Shown: positions 1 to 6,591 of the stretch, in pieces
How positions within the stretch are numbered: the stretch's first letter is position 1
Layout of the letters: every line of letters begins with the position of its first letter
Assembly (NCBI GenBank): GCA_023415395.1
Contig: JAEZKN010000127.1
Location: 1-9,806, forward strand
Reading direction: 5' to 3'
Source of the DNA: Actinomycetes bacterium
GTDB taxonomy: Bacteria; Actinomycetota; Actinomycetes; Propionibacteriales; Nocardioidaceae
DNA length: 9,806 nucleotides
Made by a program: the position numbers and the translations under genes
The notes under the pieces: generated by a model
Told to the model about the DNA's origin: nothing
What the model saw: the letters and a program-made list of their open reading frames with translations, nothing else
The model's database searches: none

Positions 1-1
1 C

Positions 2-1405
2 GTCTTCGCCGCGTCCGGCCGGGTCATCACCTTCCACGGCTTCCTCAAGGCCTACGTCGAGGGCACCGACGCCGGCAAGCGCAGCGACGACGACCAGGTG
101 CCCCTGCCCGACCTCCACGAGGGCGACGCGGTCTCAGCGGCCTCGCTGAGCGCCAACGGTCACGAGACCAAGCCGCCGGCGCGCTACACCGAGGCCACGC
201 TGATCAAGGAGCTCGAGGACCGCGAGATCGGCCGGCCCTCGACCTACGCCTCGATCATCGGCACGATCCTCAACCGCGGCTACGTCTACAAGAAGGGCAC
301 CGCGCTGGTGCCGGCGTGGCTGGCGTTCTCGGTGACGCGGTTGCTGGAGGAGCACTTCCCGCGGCAGATCTCCTACGAGTTCACCGCCGACATGGAGGAC
401 GTGCTCGACGAGATCGCCGGGGGCCGCAAGGACCGGGCCTCCGAGCTCGCCGAGTTCTACTTCGGCTCCGACAGCGTGACCGGCCTCAAGCCGCTGGTCG
501 ACGGCCTCGGCGACATCGACGCCCGTGAGCTGGCGACCTTCCCGGTGGGTGGCGCCGACTCCGGCGTCCACCTGCGGGTCGGCCGCTACGGCCCCTACCT
601 GGAGGGCCCGGGCGAGGACGGGACGCCGTTCGCCGTCCGCGCGAACGTCCCCGACGACCTCCCGCCCGACGAGCTCACGCTCGAGAAGGCCAAGGAGCTG
701 CTGGCCAACCCCGCCGGCGAGGAGATCGAGCTCGGCACCCACCCCGAGAGCGGCCTGCCGATCGTGGCGAAGAACGGCCGCTTCGGCCCCTACGTCACCG
801 AGGTCCTGCCCGACGATGCCAAGAAGGGTGACAAGCCGCGCACCGGCTCGCTGTTCAAGTCGATGTCGCTCGACACGATCACCCTCGACGACGCGCTCAA
901 GCTGCTCTCGCTGCCGCGCGTGGTCGGCGTCGACCCCGAGTCCGGCGAGGAGATCACCGCCCAGAACGGTCGCTACGGGCCGTACCTGAAGAAGGGCACC
1001 GACTCCCGCTCGCTGGCCTCGGAGGACCAGCTCCTCACGATCACGCTGGACGAGGCGCTGCGGATCTACGCCCAGCCCAAGCAGCGCGGGCGCGCCGCCG
1101 CGGCCGCCCCGCTCAAGGAGCTGGGCGAGGACCCGGTCTCCAAGCAGCCGATCGTCGTGAAGGCCGGCCGCTTCGGCGAGTACGTCACCGACGGCGAGTA
1201 CAACGCCACCCTCCGCAAGGACGACTCGGTCGAGGCGATCACGCTGGAGCGGGCGGCCGAGCTGCTGGCCGAGCGGCGGGCGAAGGGCCCGGCCAAGAAG
1301 GCGGCGAAGAAGACCGCGAAGAAGACGGCCAAGAAGACGACGAAGAAGGCCGCGGCCAAGAAGACGGCGAAGAAGGCCACGAAGTCAACGGCCAAGAAGG
1401 CCTGA
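2..1405 (+). CDS. topA: DNA topoisomerase I, C-terminal part (5' end outside window)
   Basis: Type IA topoisomerase that relaxes negatively supercoiled DNA by cutting and passing single strands. The reading frame is open from the window edge, leaving 467 residues of a protein that is usually about 900 residues or more in actinobacteria; the Toprim domain and catalytic tyrosine lie upstream. Visible core motifs are VFAASGRVITF at the edge and REIGRPSTYASII near fragment residue 74. Four C-terminal topoisomerase repeats follow, marked by GRYGPYLEG, GRFGPYVTE, GRYGPYLKKG and GRFGEYVTD (DNA at 581, 776, 968 and 1166, so 64-66 codons apart). The last ~37 residues are almost only Lys, Ala and Thr. 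Such a basic tail is known in actinobacterial TopA, where it aids DNA binding. There is no zinc-finger Cys cluster, as is usual for actinobacterial TopA. Identity is secure; only the N-terminal half is missing. Confidence 0.97.
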   Translation, partial: VFAASGRVITFHGFLKAYVEGTDAGKRSDDDQVPLPDLHEGDAVSAASLSANGHETKPPARYTEATLIKELEDREIGRPSTYASIIGTILNRGYVYKKGTALVPAWLAFSVTRLLEEHFPRQISYEFTADMEDVLDEIAGGRKDRASELAEFYFGSDSVTGLKPLVDGLGDIDARELATFPVGGADSGVHLRVGRYGPYLEGPGEDGTPFAVRANVPDDLPPDELTLEKAKELLANPAGEEIELGTHPESGLPIVAKNGRFGPYVTEVLPDDAKKGDKPRTGSLFKSMSLDTITLDDALKLLSLPRVVGVDPESGEEITAQNGRYGPYLKKGTDSRSLASEDQLLTITLDEALRIYAQPKQRGRAAAAAPLKELGEDPVSKQPIVVKAGRFGEYVTDGEYNATLRKDDSVEAITLERAAELLAERRAKGPAKKAAKKTAKKTAKKTTKKAAAKKTAKKATKSTAKKA

Positions 1406-1452
1406 AGCCGCTCCTGACGTCTCCCGCCCGCCGGTAGTGGGTACAGCAGGGC

Positions 1453-1629
1453 ATGGCTGGTGAGACCAAGGAGACCAAGAGGTACCGCGCCGTCGCCCTC
1501 GTGGTGATCGGCGTCATCGTCGTCGTGCTCGGCATCTTCGTGCTGATCGGTGTCCTCCAGGGCGACGACACCGACGAGGTCGACCCGCAGAACAACGACG
1601 ACTCCAGCTCGGCCCCTGCGGCGCTGTAG
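1453..1629 (+). CDS. Small single-pass membrane protein of unknown function
   Basis: A 58-residue protein between topA and tmk. A basic N-terminus (MAGETKETKRYR) is followed by an unbroken hydrophobic helix at residues 13-35 (Val/Ile/Leu/Gly) and an acidic, Asn/Ser-rich tail (GDDTDEVDPQNNDD), so it probably sits with the N-terminus inside and the tail outside. The ATG is the first start after topA, 47 bases past its stop. The ribosome site is poor (CAGGG). TACAGC lies five bases upstream at 1442-1447, at the distance expected of a leaderless -10 box but without the final T. I recognise no family. It is supported by a clean start-to-stop frame, clear membrane topology and a close fit between two genes. 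Confidence 0.72.
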   Translation: MAGETKETKRYRAVALVVIGVIVVVLGIFVLIGVLQGDDTDEVDPQNNDDSSSAPAAL

Positions 1630-1640
1630 GAGCGGCCCCC

Positions 1641-1656
1641 TAGGGTGTACGCCGTG
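1641..1656 (+). promoter_or_regulatory. Leaderless-type -10 element and GTG start of tmk
   Basis: TAGGGT at 1641-1646 matches the actinobacterial -10 consensus TANNNT. Seven bases then lead to the in-frame GTG at 1654. Transcription would begin at or next to that GTG, giving an mRNA with no leader. No Shine-Dalgarno sequence precedes the GTG and no clear -35 box is visible. A GTG at 1645, inside the -10 box, is also in frame but is the less likely start. Confidence 0.55.
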
Positions 1657-2307
1657 AGCAGCGGACCCGGGACGTACACCCACACCGGCGTGTTCGTGTG
1701 CTTCGAGGGCGGCGAGGGCGCGGGGAAGTCGACTCAGTCGAAGCGGCTCGCGTCCTGGCTCGAGCAGGAGGGCTACGTCGCGGTGCTCACCTTCGAGCCG
1801 GGGGACACCGAGGTCGGGCGCCAGCTCCGCACGATCGTGCTCAGCCCCGAGACCGGCGAGCTCGCCGACCGCACGGAGGCGTTGCTCTACGCCGCCGACA
1901 AGGCCGAGCACGTCGACACCGTCGTCCAGCCGGCGCTCGACCGTGGCGAGGTCGTGATCACCGACCGCTACGTCGACTCGATGCTGGCCTACCAGGGGGC
2001 GGGCCGTGCGCTCGTCCTCGACGAGGTCGAGCAGGTGGCGCGCTGGGCCACCCACGACCTGCGCCCCCACCTGACCGTCGTCCTCGACCTCGAGCCCGAG
2101 CACGGGTTCGGCCGGTTCGAGGAGCGCGACCGCATGGAGGGGGAGTCCCTGGAGTTCCACCGGCGGGTGCGCGCGGAGTTCCTGCGGATGGCCGCCGCCG
2201 ACCCCGAGCACTACCTCGTGCTCGACGCCCGGTCCGACGTCGAGGACATCGGCGCGCAGGTCCGTGCGGCCGTCACCCCGCTGCTCGGGCAGGCGGCGCG
2301 CCGGTGA
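1654..2307 (+). CDS. tmk: Thymidylate kinase (dTMP kinase)
   Basis: Phosphorylates dTMP to dTDP with ATP, an essential cytoplasmic step towards dTTP. The protein has 217 residues from GTG 1654, a normal length. The P-loop GGEGAGKST is at residues 19-27, right after the first beta strand (GVFVCFE). The dTMP-binding DRY motif is at residues 104-106. The lid segment RFEERDRMEGESLEFHRRV is near residues 153-171. The start at 1654 was chosen because a leaderless -10 box sits just upstream; the first in-frame GTG, at 1645, would add three residues. Its stop overlaps the holB start as GTGA, so the two are probably translationally coupled. tmk next to holB, and near topA, is a common actinobacterial arrangement that ties nucleotide supply to replication genes. 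Confidence 0.97.
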   Translation: MSSGPGTYTHTGVFVCFEGGEGAGKSTQSKRLASWLEQEGYVAVLTFEPGDTEVGRQLRTIVLSPETGELADRTEALLYAADKAEHVDTVVQPALDRGEVVITDRYVDSMLAYQGAGRALVLDEVEQVARWATHDLRPHLTVVLDLEPEHGFGRFEERDRMEGESLEFHRRVRAEFLRMAAADPEHYLVLDARSDVEDIGAQVRAAVTPLLGQAARR

Positions 2308-3500
2308 CCGCCCTCCGCGACGAGGCGCCCGCCTCGAGGCAGGTCTGGGACCAGCTGGTCGGTCAGCGCCCGGTCATCGATGCCCTCCGCGCCGCGGCGG
2401 CGGGCCACGGTCGCAGCCACGCCTACCTCTTCACCGGCCCTCCCGGCTCCGGACGGTCGAACGCCGCGATGGCCTTCGCCGCCGCGCTGCAGTGCACCGA
2501 GGAGCCACCGGGCTGCGGCACCTGCGAGGCCTGCCGCACGGTGCTCGCGGGCTCCCACGCCGACGTGACGGTGCTGCGCACCGAGGGCCTCTCGATCGGC
2601 GTCGCGCAGGTGCGCGAGCTGGTCCGCCGCTCGGCCATGGCGCCGGTCGGCCGCAAGTGGCAGGTCCTCGTCGTCGAGGACGCCGACCGGGTCACCGAGC
2701 CGGCCTTCAACGCGCTGCTCAAGGCGATCGAGGAGCCCTCGCCCCGCACCATCTGGATGCTCTGCACGCCGACCGTCGAGGACGTGCTGCCGACGATCCG
2801 CTCGCGCTGCCGGCTCATCTCGCTGACCACCCCGAGCGCCGACGACGTCGCCGCCTTCCTCGTGCGGACCCTGGGCGTCGACCCCGCGCTCGCGTCCTAC
2901 GCCGCCCGCGCCAGCCAGGGCCACATCGGCCGGGCCCGCGCCTTGGCCCGGGACGAGGAGACCCGCAACCGCCGGCGCGAGGTGGTCGCGATGCCGGCAC
3001 AGCTGACCTCCCTGGGACGGTGCATGAACGCCGCCAAGCACCTGGTCGAGGTGACCAAGGGCGAGGCGGAGGCGATCACCTCCGAGCTCGACGCCCGGGA
3101 GAAGGCCGAGCTGGACGCGGCGTACGGCGTGGTCGAGCGTGGCCGGCGGCCCCGTGAGTACGCCCCGGCGTTGCGCGACCTGGAGAAGGAGCAGAAGACC
3201 CGCGCCAAGCGCCGGCAGCTCGACGTGGTCGACCGCGGGCTGATGGACCTGGTCTCGGTCTACCGCGACGCGATCGCGGTCGCGCAGCGGGCGCCCGGCC
3301 AGCTGGTCAACGAGGAGATCCGCGGCGACGTGGAGCTGCTCGCCCGGGTCTCGGCGCCGGAGACCAACCTGCGGCGCATCTCGGCGATCTTCGAGGCCCG
3401 CGAGCAGATGCTCGAGTTCAACGTGCAGCCCGCGCTCGCCCTGGAGGCGATGATGGTGGCCCTGATGGCACCGGAGGCCCGCGAGAGCCGGCTGCGGTGA
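2304..3500 (+). CDS. holB: DNA polymerase III subunit delta' (clamp loader)
   Basis: Subunit of the AAA+ clamp loader that opens the beta sliding clamp and loads it on primed DNA. The protein has 398 residues from GTG 2304, which overlaps the tmk stop by four bases. The conserved start of the fold is VWDQLVGQRPVIDALRAA. A Walker A-like loop GPPGSGRS lies at residues 45-52 with Arg in place of the usual Lys, in line with delta' not being a true ATPase. A zinc module of four Cys is at residues 64, 71, 74 and 77. The Walker B-like strand is VLVVEDADRV. The SRC motif at 167-169 carries the arginine finger that acts on the neighbouring subunit. The C-terminal collar domain follows. The frame stays open upstream to 1698, but that stretch reads tmk out of frame and is not coding. 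Confidence 0.96.
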   Translation: MTALRDEAPASRQVWDQLVGQRPVIDALRAAAAGHGRSHAYLFTGPPGSGRSNAAMAFAAALQCTEEPPGCGTCEACRTVLAGSHADVTVLRTEGLSIGVAQVRELVRRSAMAPVGRKWQVLVVEDADRVTEPAFNALLKAIEEPSPRTIWMLCTPTVEDVLPTIRSRCRLISLTTPSADDVAAFLVRTLGVDPALASYAARASQGHIGRARALARDEETRNRRREVVAMPAQLTSLGRCMNAAKHLVEVTKGEAEAITSELDAREKAELDAAYGVVERGRRPREYAPALRDLEKEQKTRAKRRQLDVVDRGLMDLVSVYRDAIAVAQRAPGQLVNEEIRGDVELLARVSAPETNLRRISAIFEAREQMLEFNVQPALALEAMMVALMAPEARESRLR

Positions 3501-5041
3501 ACCGCGTCGTCGCGCTCGTCCTCGTCGTCGCTCTCGCCCTCGGTGGTGGCGCGATCGTGGGGCTGGCCGCCCTCGACAGCCTCACCGGCGACGACCCCGT
3601 CGCGGTCCCGACCACCACGCCCCAGCCCGGGGCCACGGTCGCACCACGACCCGCGCTGGCGCCGTACTACGAGCAGCAGCTGGGCTGGGAGGAGTGCCGG
3701 GGACGGTTCCTGTGCGCCACGCTCACCGTGCCGCTCGACTACCGCGACGCGAGCGGCGACACCCTCGACCTGGCACTGCTCAAGGTGCCCGCGGCCGACC
3801 CGGACCGGCGGATCGGCTCCCTGGTGGTCAACCCGGGCGGTCCCGGCGCACCCGGGACCGACTACGCCGCCCAGGCCGAGGCGGTCTTCCGGGAGCCGCT
3901 CCTCGACGCCTACGACATCGTCGGCTTCGACCCGCGCGGCACCGGCGCGAGCGACCCGGTCGACTGCCTCACCGACGAGCAGCTCGACCAGTACGTCGCC
4001 GAGGACCCCGACCCCGACACGGCCGGCGAGGTCGCGGAGTACGTCGGCTGGGTCGAGGCCTTCGGCGCGGGGTGCGCGGAGCGCTCGGGGGCGCTCGCCG
4101 CCCACGTCAGCACCGTGGAGGCCGCCCGCGACATGGACGTGCTGCGGGCCGCGCTGGGCGAGTCTACGTTGACCTACTTCGGCGCCTCCTACGGCACCAA
4201 GCTCGGTGCGACCTACGCCGACCTCTTCCCCGCGAAGGTGGGCCGGCTCGTCCTCGACGGAGCCGTCGACCTCTCGATCGACTCCCGCCGGCTGAGCCTG
4301 GAGCAGGCCGGCGGCTTCGAGACCGCGATCCGGGCCTACGTCGAGGACTGCGTCGCCCAGGGTGACTGCTTCCTGGGTGACACGGTGGACGCGGGCCTGG
4401 ACCGGATCAAGGGCCTGCTCGACGACGTCGACGCCGACCCGCTGCCGACGGACTCCGGACGTGCGCTGCGCGTCGGCAACGCCTTCTACGGCGTGGTGCT
4501 GCCGCTCTACAACCGCGACTACTGGCCGATCCTCGACCGGGCGCTGCAGACCGCGTTCGACGGCGACGGGTCGGCGCTGCTCCTGCTCTCCGACCTCTAC
4601 CACTCGCGCGAGGGCAACCGGTACACCGACAACTCCACCGAGGCGAACTACGCGATCAACTGCCTCGACGACCCGTGGGCGATCACGCCCGAGGAGGTGC
4701 CGGCCCAGATCCCGGCGTTCGAGGAGGTCTCGCCGACCTTCGGCAGCGTGTTCGCCTGGGGCCTGACCGCGTGCCTGGGCGTGCAGGTCGAGGCGACCGA
4801 GCGCGACCGCGACATCGACGCCGCCGGCGCGGCCCCGATCCTGGTCGTCGGCACGACGCGTGACCCGGCGACGCCGTACCGGTGGGCGGTGAACCTGGCC
4901 AAGCAGCTGGAGTCCGGGGTCCTGGTCACCCGTGACGGCGACGGCCACACCGGCTACAACAACGGCAACGCGTGCGTGGACGCGGCGATCGAGGACTACC
5001 TGCTCGACGGCACCGTGCCCGAGGACGGCCTCCGGTGCTGA
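3497..5041 (+). CDS. Secreted alpha/beta hydrolase, TAP-like (tripeptidyl aminopeptidase family S33)
   Basis: A 514-residue exported hydrolase of the kind that often cleaves N-terminal peptides or small esters outside the cell. A hydrophobic signal or anchor segment spans residues 4-28; no lipobox Cys is present, so it is not a lipoprotein. A Pro/Thr-rich linker follows. The oxyanion region is VVNPGGPGAPG, then DIVGFDPRGTGAS. The nucleophile elbow GASYG places the catalytic Ser at 231. The C-terminal TAP-like domain supplies Asp456 (TRDPATP) and His484 (DGHTGY), completing the triad. The GTG start overlaps the holB stop as GTGA. The same gene often follows holB in Nocardioides-like genomes, as far as I recall. 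The substrate cannot be told from sequence. Confidence 0.92.
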   Translation: MNRVVALVLVVALALGGGAIVGLAALDSLTGDDPVAVPTTTPQPGATVAPRPALAPYYEQQLGWEECRGRFLCATLTVPLDYRDASGDTLDLALLKVPAADPDRRIGSLVVNPGGPGAPGTDYAAQAEAVFREPLLDAYDIVGFDPRGTGASDPVDCLTDEQLDQYVAEDPDPDTAGEVAEYVGWVEAFGAGCAERSGALAAHVSTVEAARDMDVLRAALGESTLTYFGASYGTKLGATYADLFPAKVGRLVLDGAVDLSIDSRRLSLEQAGGFETAIRAYVEDCVAQGDCFLGDTVDAGLDRIKGLLDDVDADPLPTDSGRALRVGNAFYGVVLPLYNRDYWPILDRALQTAFDGDGSALLLLSDLYHSREGNRYTDNSTEANYAINCLDDPWAITPEEVPAQIPAFEEVSPTFGSVFAWGLTACLGVQVEATERDRDIDAAGAAPILVVGTTRDPATPYRWAVNLAKQLESGVLVTRDGDGHTGYNNGNACVDAAIEDYLLDGTVPEDGLRC

Positions 5042-5057
5042 GGACGCCCGTCCTCAG
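5038..5057. terminator. Hairpin between convergent genes, holding both stop codons
   Basis: A perfect inverted repeat: CTGAGGACG, then CC, then CGTCCTCAG. As RNA it gives an 8-bp stem with a four-base loop from either strand. The left arm contains the TGA of the hydrolase (5039-5041) and the right arm contains the complement of the LysR stop (5054-5056). No T-tract follows, so it would be a U-less actinobacterial-type terminator or a barrier to antisense reading. Confidence 0.6.
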
Positions 5058-5980
5058 GTCCGCCTGATCGGCTCCGCGATCTGCTGCATGCGTGCCGTGG
5101 CGAGCTCGATCATCAGCTGCGCGGCGGGGGAGAGCAGCGCGTCGGCGCGGTGCACGACCGCGAAGGTGTCGTACTGCCGCGGTCGCAGCGACACCCACCG
5201 CGCCTGTGGCGCCAGCCGCGGCAGGAGCTGCTCGGCCGCGCCGCGAGGGATCACGGTGTCGGCGAACCCCATCCCGACCAGCTCGACCGCCGTCTCGATG
5301 TCCTCGACCTCGATCCGCGTCTGCGGGTTGCGGCCGGTCTCGTGCAGCATGTGGCGCAGGGTGAGGCGGGTGGAGTCGACGGCGCGGTACGTCGTCTCCG
5401 GCATCACCAGCGACGCCTGCGCGAGCCGGTGCGCGGTGACCGGGGTGGCGACCCGCTCGGGGTCGGTGCTGACGTAGACCAGCTCCTCCCGCGCGATCGG
5501 CGTGACCGCCATGCCCTCGCTCGTCACGGTCGAGACCGCCAGCATCGCGGCCTCGAGGCGACCGCGGCGCAGGTCCTCGAACACCTCGGTGGAGTTCTGG
5601 CCGACCAGCTCGACCCGCACGCCCGGGTAGCGTGAGAGCACGTCGGCGATGAGCCCGGCGCCGGCGTACAACCGCGCGATGCCGAACATCCCGAAGCGGA
5701 TGGTGCCGGTCTCGAAGGACTTCACGCTCTGCACGGCCTCGCGGGCGTCGTCGACCGCGGCGAGCACCCGCTCGGCGTGGGGACGCAGGGTGTCGGCCAC
5801 CGTGGTCGGCACGACGCCACGACCCACCCGCCGGAAGAGGGTGACGCCCAGGGTCTTCTCCAGCGCCCGGATCTGCTCGGAGACCGACGGCTGCGCGTAG
5901 CCCAGCTCGGCGGCGGCCGCCGTGAGGGAGCCGTGCTCGTAGGCCGCGAGGAAGCAGGTCAGCTGGTGCAGCGAGAGCAT
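5054..5980 (-). CDS. LysR-type transcriptional regulator
   Basis: A 308-residue DNA-binding regulator. The winged helix-turn-helix is at the N-terminus: MLSLHQLTCFLAAYEHGSLT, then AAAELGYAQPSVSEQIRALEKTLG with the typical LFRR wing by residue 56. A linker helix follows, then a periplasmic-binding-protein-like effector domain from about residue 90 (GTIRFGMFGIARLYA) to the end. The frame is open 25 codons further upstream, but ATG at 5980 is chosen. It begins at the conserved LTTR N-terminus and has a strong ribosome site, AAGGAGAG, four bases away. It is convergent with the hydrolase (12 bases between stops) and divergent from a small Cys-rich protein. LysR regulators usually act on the divergent neighbour and on themselves. 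The effector is not predictable. Confidence 0.94.
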   Translation of the reverse strand: MLSLHQLTCFLAAYEHGSLTAAAAELGYAQPSVSEQIRALEKTLGVTLFRRVGRGVVPTTVADTLRPHAERVLAAVDDAREAVQSVKSFETGTIRFGMFGIARLYAGAGLIADVLSRYPGVRVELVGQNSTEVFEDLRRGRLEAAMLAVSTVTSEGMAVTPIAREELVYVSTDPERVATPVTAHRLAQASLVMPETTYRAVDSTRLTLRHMLHETGRNPQTRIEVEDIETAVELVGMGFADTVIPRGAAEQLLPRLAPQARWVSLRPRQYDTFAVVHRADALLSPAAQLMIELATARMQQIAEPIRRT

Positions 5981-5988
5981 AGGTCTCT

Positions 5989-6005
5989 CCTTGGGTTTCT
6001 CAAGG
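5989..6005. promoter_or_regulatory. Putative LysR-type operator (T-N11-A dyad)
   Basis: CCTTG, seven bases, CAAGG is an exact inverted repeat. Its core TTGGGTTTCTCAA fits the LysR-family T-N11-A box. It overlaps the Shine-Dalgarno of the LysR gene (AAGGAG on the minus strand, 5987-5992) and lies in the 107-base space shared with the divergent Cys-rich gene. Autoregulation is the natural reading, though binding this close to the start codon would block elongation or translation rather than RNA polymerase binding. Confidence 0.4.
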
Positions 6006-6039
6006 AAAGCAAGGCTACCCCTATGAGTACTCCTCGGCG

Positions 6040-6045
6040 AGGATA
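6040..6045 (-). promoter_or_regulatory. Possible -10 box for the LysR gene
   Basis: On the minus strand TATCCT fits TANNNT and would give a leader of about 50 bases. A GGACAG-like -35 element lies about 18 bases upstream. The box overlaps a short dyad, TCCTC-GGC-GAGGA (6031-6043), which may be an operator. The evidence is weak: a six-base match alone. Confidence 0.3.
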
Positions 6046-6087
6046 GCGGGAGCACCCGTACGCCTGTCCGACGAAGGAGGATCCGAC

Positions 6088-6270
6088 ATGTTCGACCACC
6101 ACTGCACCGCGTGTGCCAAGCGCCAGCTGATCTTCCCCAGCCAGGTCACCGGGATGGCCAACACCGACGAGGGCATCATCGTCGCCTTCACCTGCTGGTG
6201 CGGCGCCGAGCAGGCCATGCTCACCGGCGCCAAGGCGAGCGCCCGCGCCCGGACCGTCCTCGCCGCCTGA
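6088..6270 (+). CDS. Small Cys-rich protein, zinc-ribbon-like
   Basis: A 60-residue cytoplasmic protein. Cys6-x2-Cys9 at the N-terminus (after His4 and His5) and Cys36-x-Cys38 (FTCWCGAEQ) could form a small zinc ribbon; the loop between them is 26 residues. The rest is a short Ala/Arg-rich helix. Start choice is firm: AAGGAGG at 6074-6080, seven bases before ATG. It looks like the conserved short proteins annotated as hypothetical in actinobacteria, but I cannot name a family. It is divergent from the LysR gene, so it may be its target. It is followed by short hairpins and then tRNA-Thr. Confidence 0.85.
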   Translation: MFDHHCTACAKRQLIFPSQVTGMANTDEGIIVAFTCWCGAEQAMLTGAKASARARTVLAA

Positions 6271-6280
6271 TCCGCTCCGA

Positions 6281-6295
6281 CCTCGGTCCCCGAGG
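6281..6295 (+). terminator. Possible short terminator hairpin after the Cys-rich gene
   Basis: CCTCGG-TCC-CCGAGG is a perfect six-base inverted repeat starting 10 bases after the stop codon. No T-tract follows. It may end the upstream transcript before the tRNA promoter, but the stem is short. Confidence 0.35.
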
Positions 6296-6297
6296 CA

Positions 6298-6327
6298 GGT
6301 CCTGGTGCCGTTTTCGTGCACCGGACC
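6298..6327. repeat. Inverted repeat overlapping the tRNA-Thr promoter region
   Basis: GGTCC-T-GGTGC, a nine-base loop CGTTTTCGT, then GCACC-GGACC: a ten-base-pair stem with one bulged T. The loop and right arm fall where the -35 box of the tRNA promoter should lie. It could be the real terminator of the Cys-rich gene (with a T-rich loop instead of a tail) or a protein-binding dyad. Confidence 0.4.
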
Positions 6328-6335
6328 GGCGTCTG

Positions 6336-6341
6336 TATGCT
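6336..6341 (+). promoter_or_regulatory. -10 box of tRNA-Thr promoter
   Basis: TATGCT matches TANNNT and lies 45 bases upstream of the tRNA, implying a pre-tRNA leader of about 40 bases. A weak -35 (TTCGTG, 6313-6318) sits at 17-base spacing. The leader could fold through CTCCGG (6343-6348) and CCGGAG (6358-6363). Confidence 0.45.
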
Positions 6342-6386
6342 TCTCCGGGTTGTCCGGCCGGAGCCTGCTCCGACGTCGGTCAGCAC

Positions 6387-6462
6387 GCCGCCTTAGCTCA
6401 GTCGGTAGAGCGAATCACTCGTAATGATTAGGTCGTCGGTTCGATTCCGACAGGCGGCTCCA
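6387..6462 (+). tRNA. tRNA-Thr (anticodon CGT)
   Basis: A complete 76-base cloverleaf reading ACG codons. The acceptor stem GCCGCCT pairs fully with AGGCGGC. The D arm is GCTC-AGTCGGTA-GAGC. The anticodon arm is AATCA-CTCGTAA-TGATT, placing CGT at positions 34-36. The variable loop is AGGTC and the T arm is GTCGG-TTCGATT-CCGAC. The discriminator base is T and the CCA end is encoded. It has its own promoter upstream and a strong terminator downstream, so it is a single-gene unit. No integrase gene or repeated 3' end is seen nearby, so it shows no sign of use as an attachment site here. Confidence 0.97.
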
Positions 6463-6489
6463 CCCGAGGTCATTCACGCCTCTCCTTCG

Positions 6490-6518
6490 AGCCCGGTGGC
6501 CGTCGGCCCACCGGGCTT
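6490..6518 (+). terminator. Strong intrinsic-type terminator after tRNA-Thr
   Basis: A perfect ten-base-pair stem, AGCCCGGTGG with CCACCGGGCT, around an eight-base loop (CCGTCGGC), starting 28 bases after the tRNA. It is followed by TTCGTCAT, a weak T-tract. It would also shield the ABC operon promoter from read-through. Confidence 0.8.
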
Positions 6519-6591
6519 CGTCATATCGGATCAGGTCCGGACGACGACACGTCCTCGATGCCCCCGGTGAGGGGATTCACCCCGCTCGAGG

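Noticed and set aside
1291..1402. Lysine-codon-rich repeats at the end of topA as a repeat element
   Set aside because: They encode the basic tail known from actinobacterial TopA; coding explains the repetition.
1066..2211. Long open frame on the minus strand across the end of topA and tmk
   Set aside because: It is antisense to two confident genes. The translation is low-complexity (Phe/Ala runs from the Lys tail of topA) with no family motif, as expected of GC-rich shadow frames.
1698..2303. Upstream extension of holB through the tmk region
   Set aside because: This part reads tmk out of frame and is Arg/Pro-rich nonsense. The conserved delta' N-terminus follows GTG 2304.
3260..4948. 562-codon open frame on the minus strand opposite the holB end and the hydrolase
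   Set aside because: Composition is Val/Gly/Arg/Asp-rich with no domain. It lies opposite a hydrolase with a full catalytic triad. Stop codons are rare by chance at this GC content.
6387..6462. tRNA-Thr as an attachment site for an integrated element
   Set aside because: No integrase, no repeat of the tRNA 3' end and no shift in composition is visible on either side.
6539..6581. Small dyads GGACG/CGTCC (6539-6554) and GGTGA/TCACC (6566-6581) upstream of the ABC promoter
   Set aside because: Five-base arms are expected often by chance in DNA this GC-rich, and they do not resemble the operator dyads.
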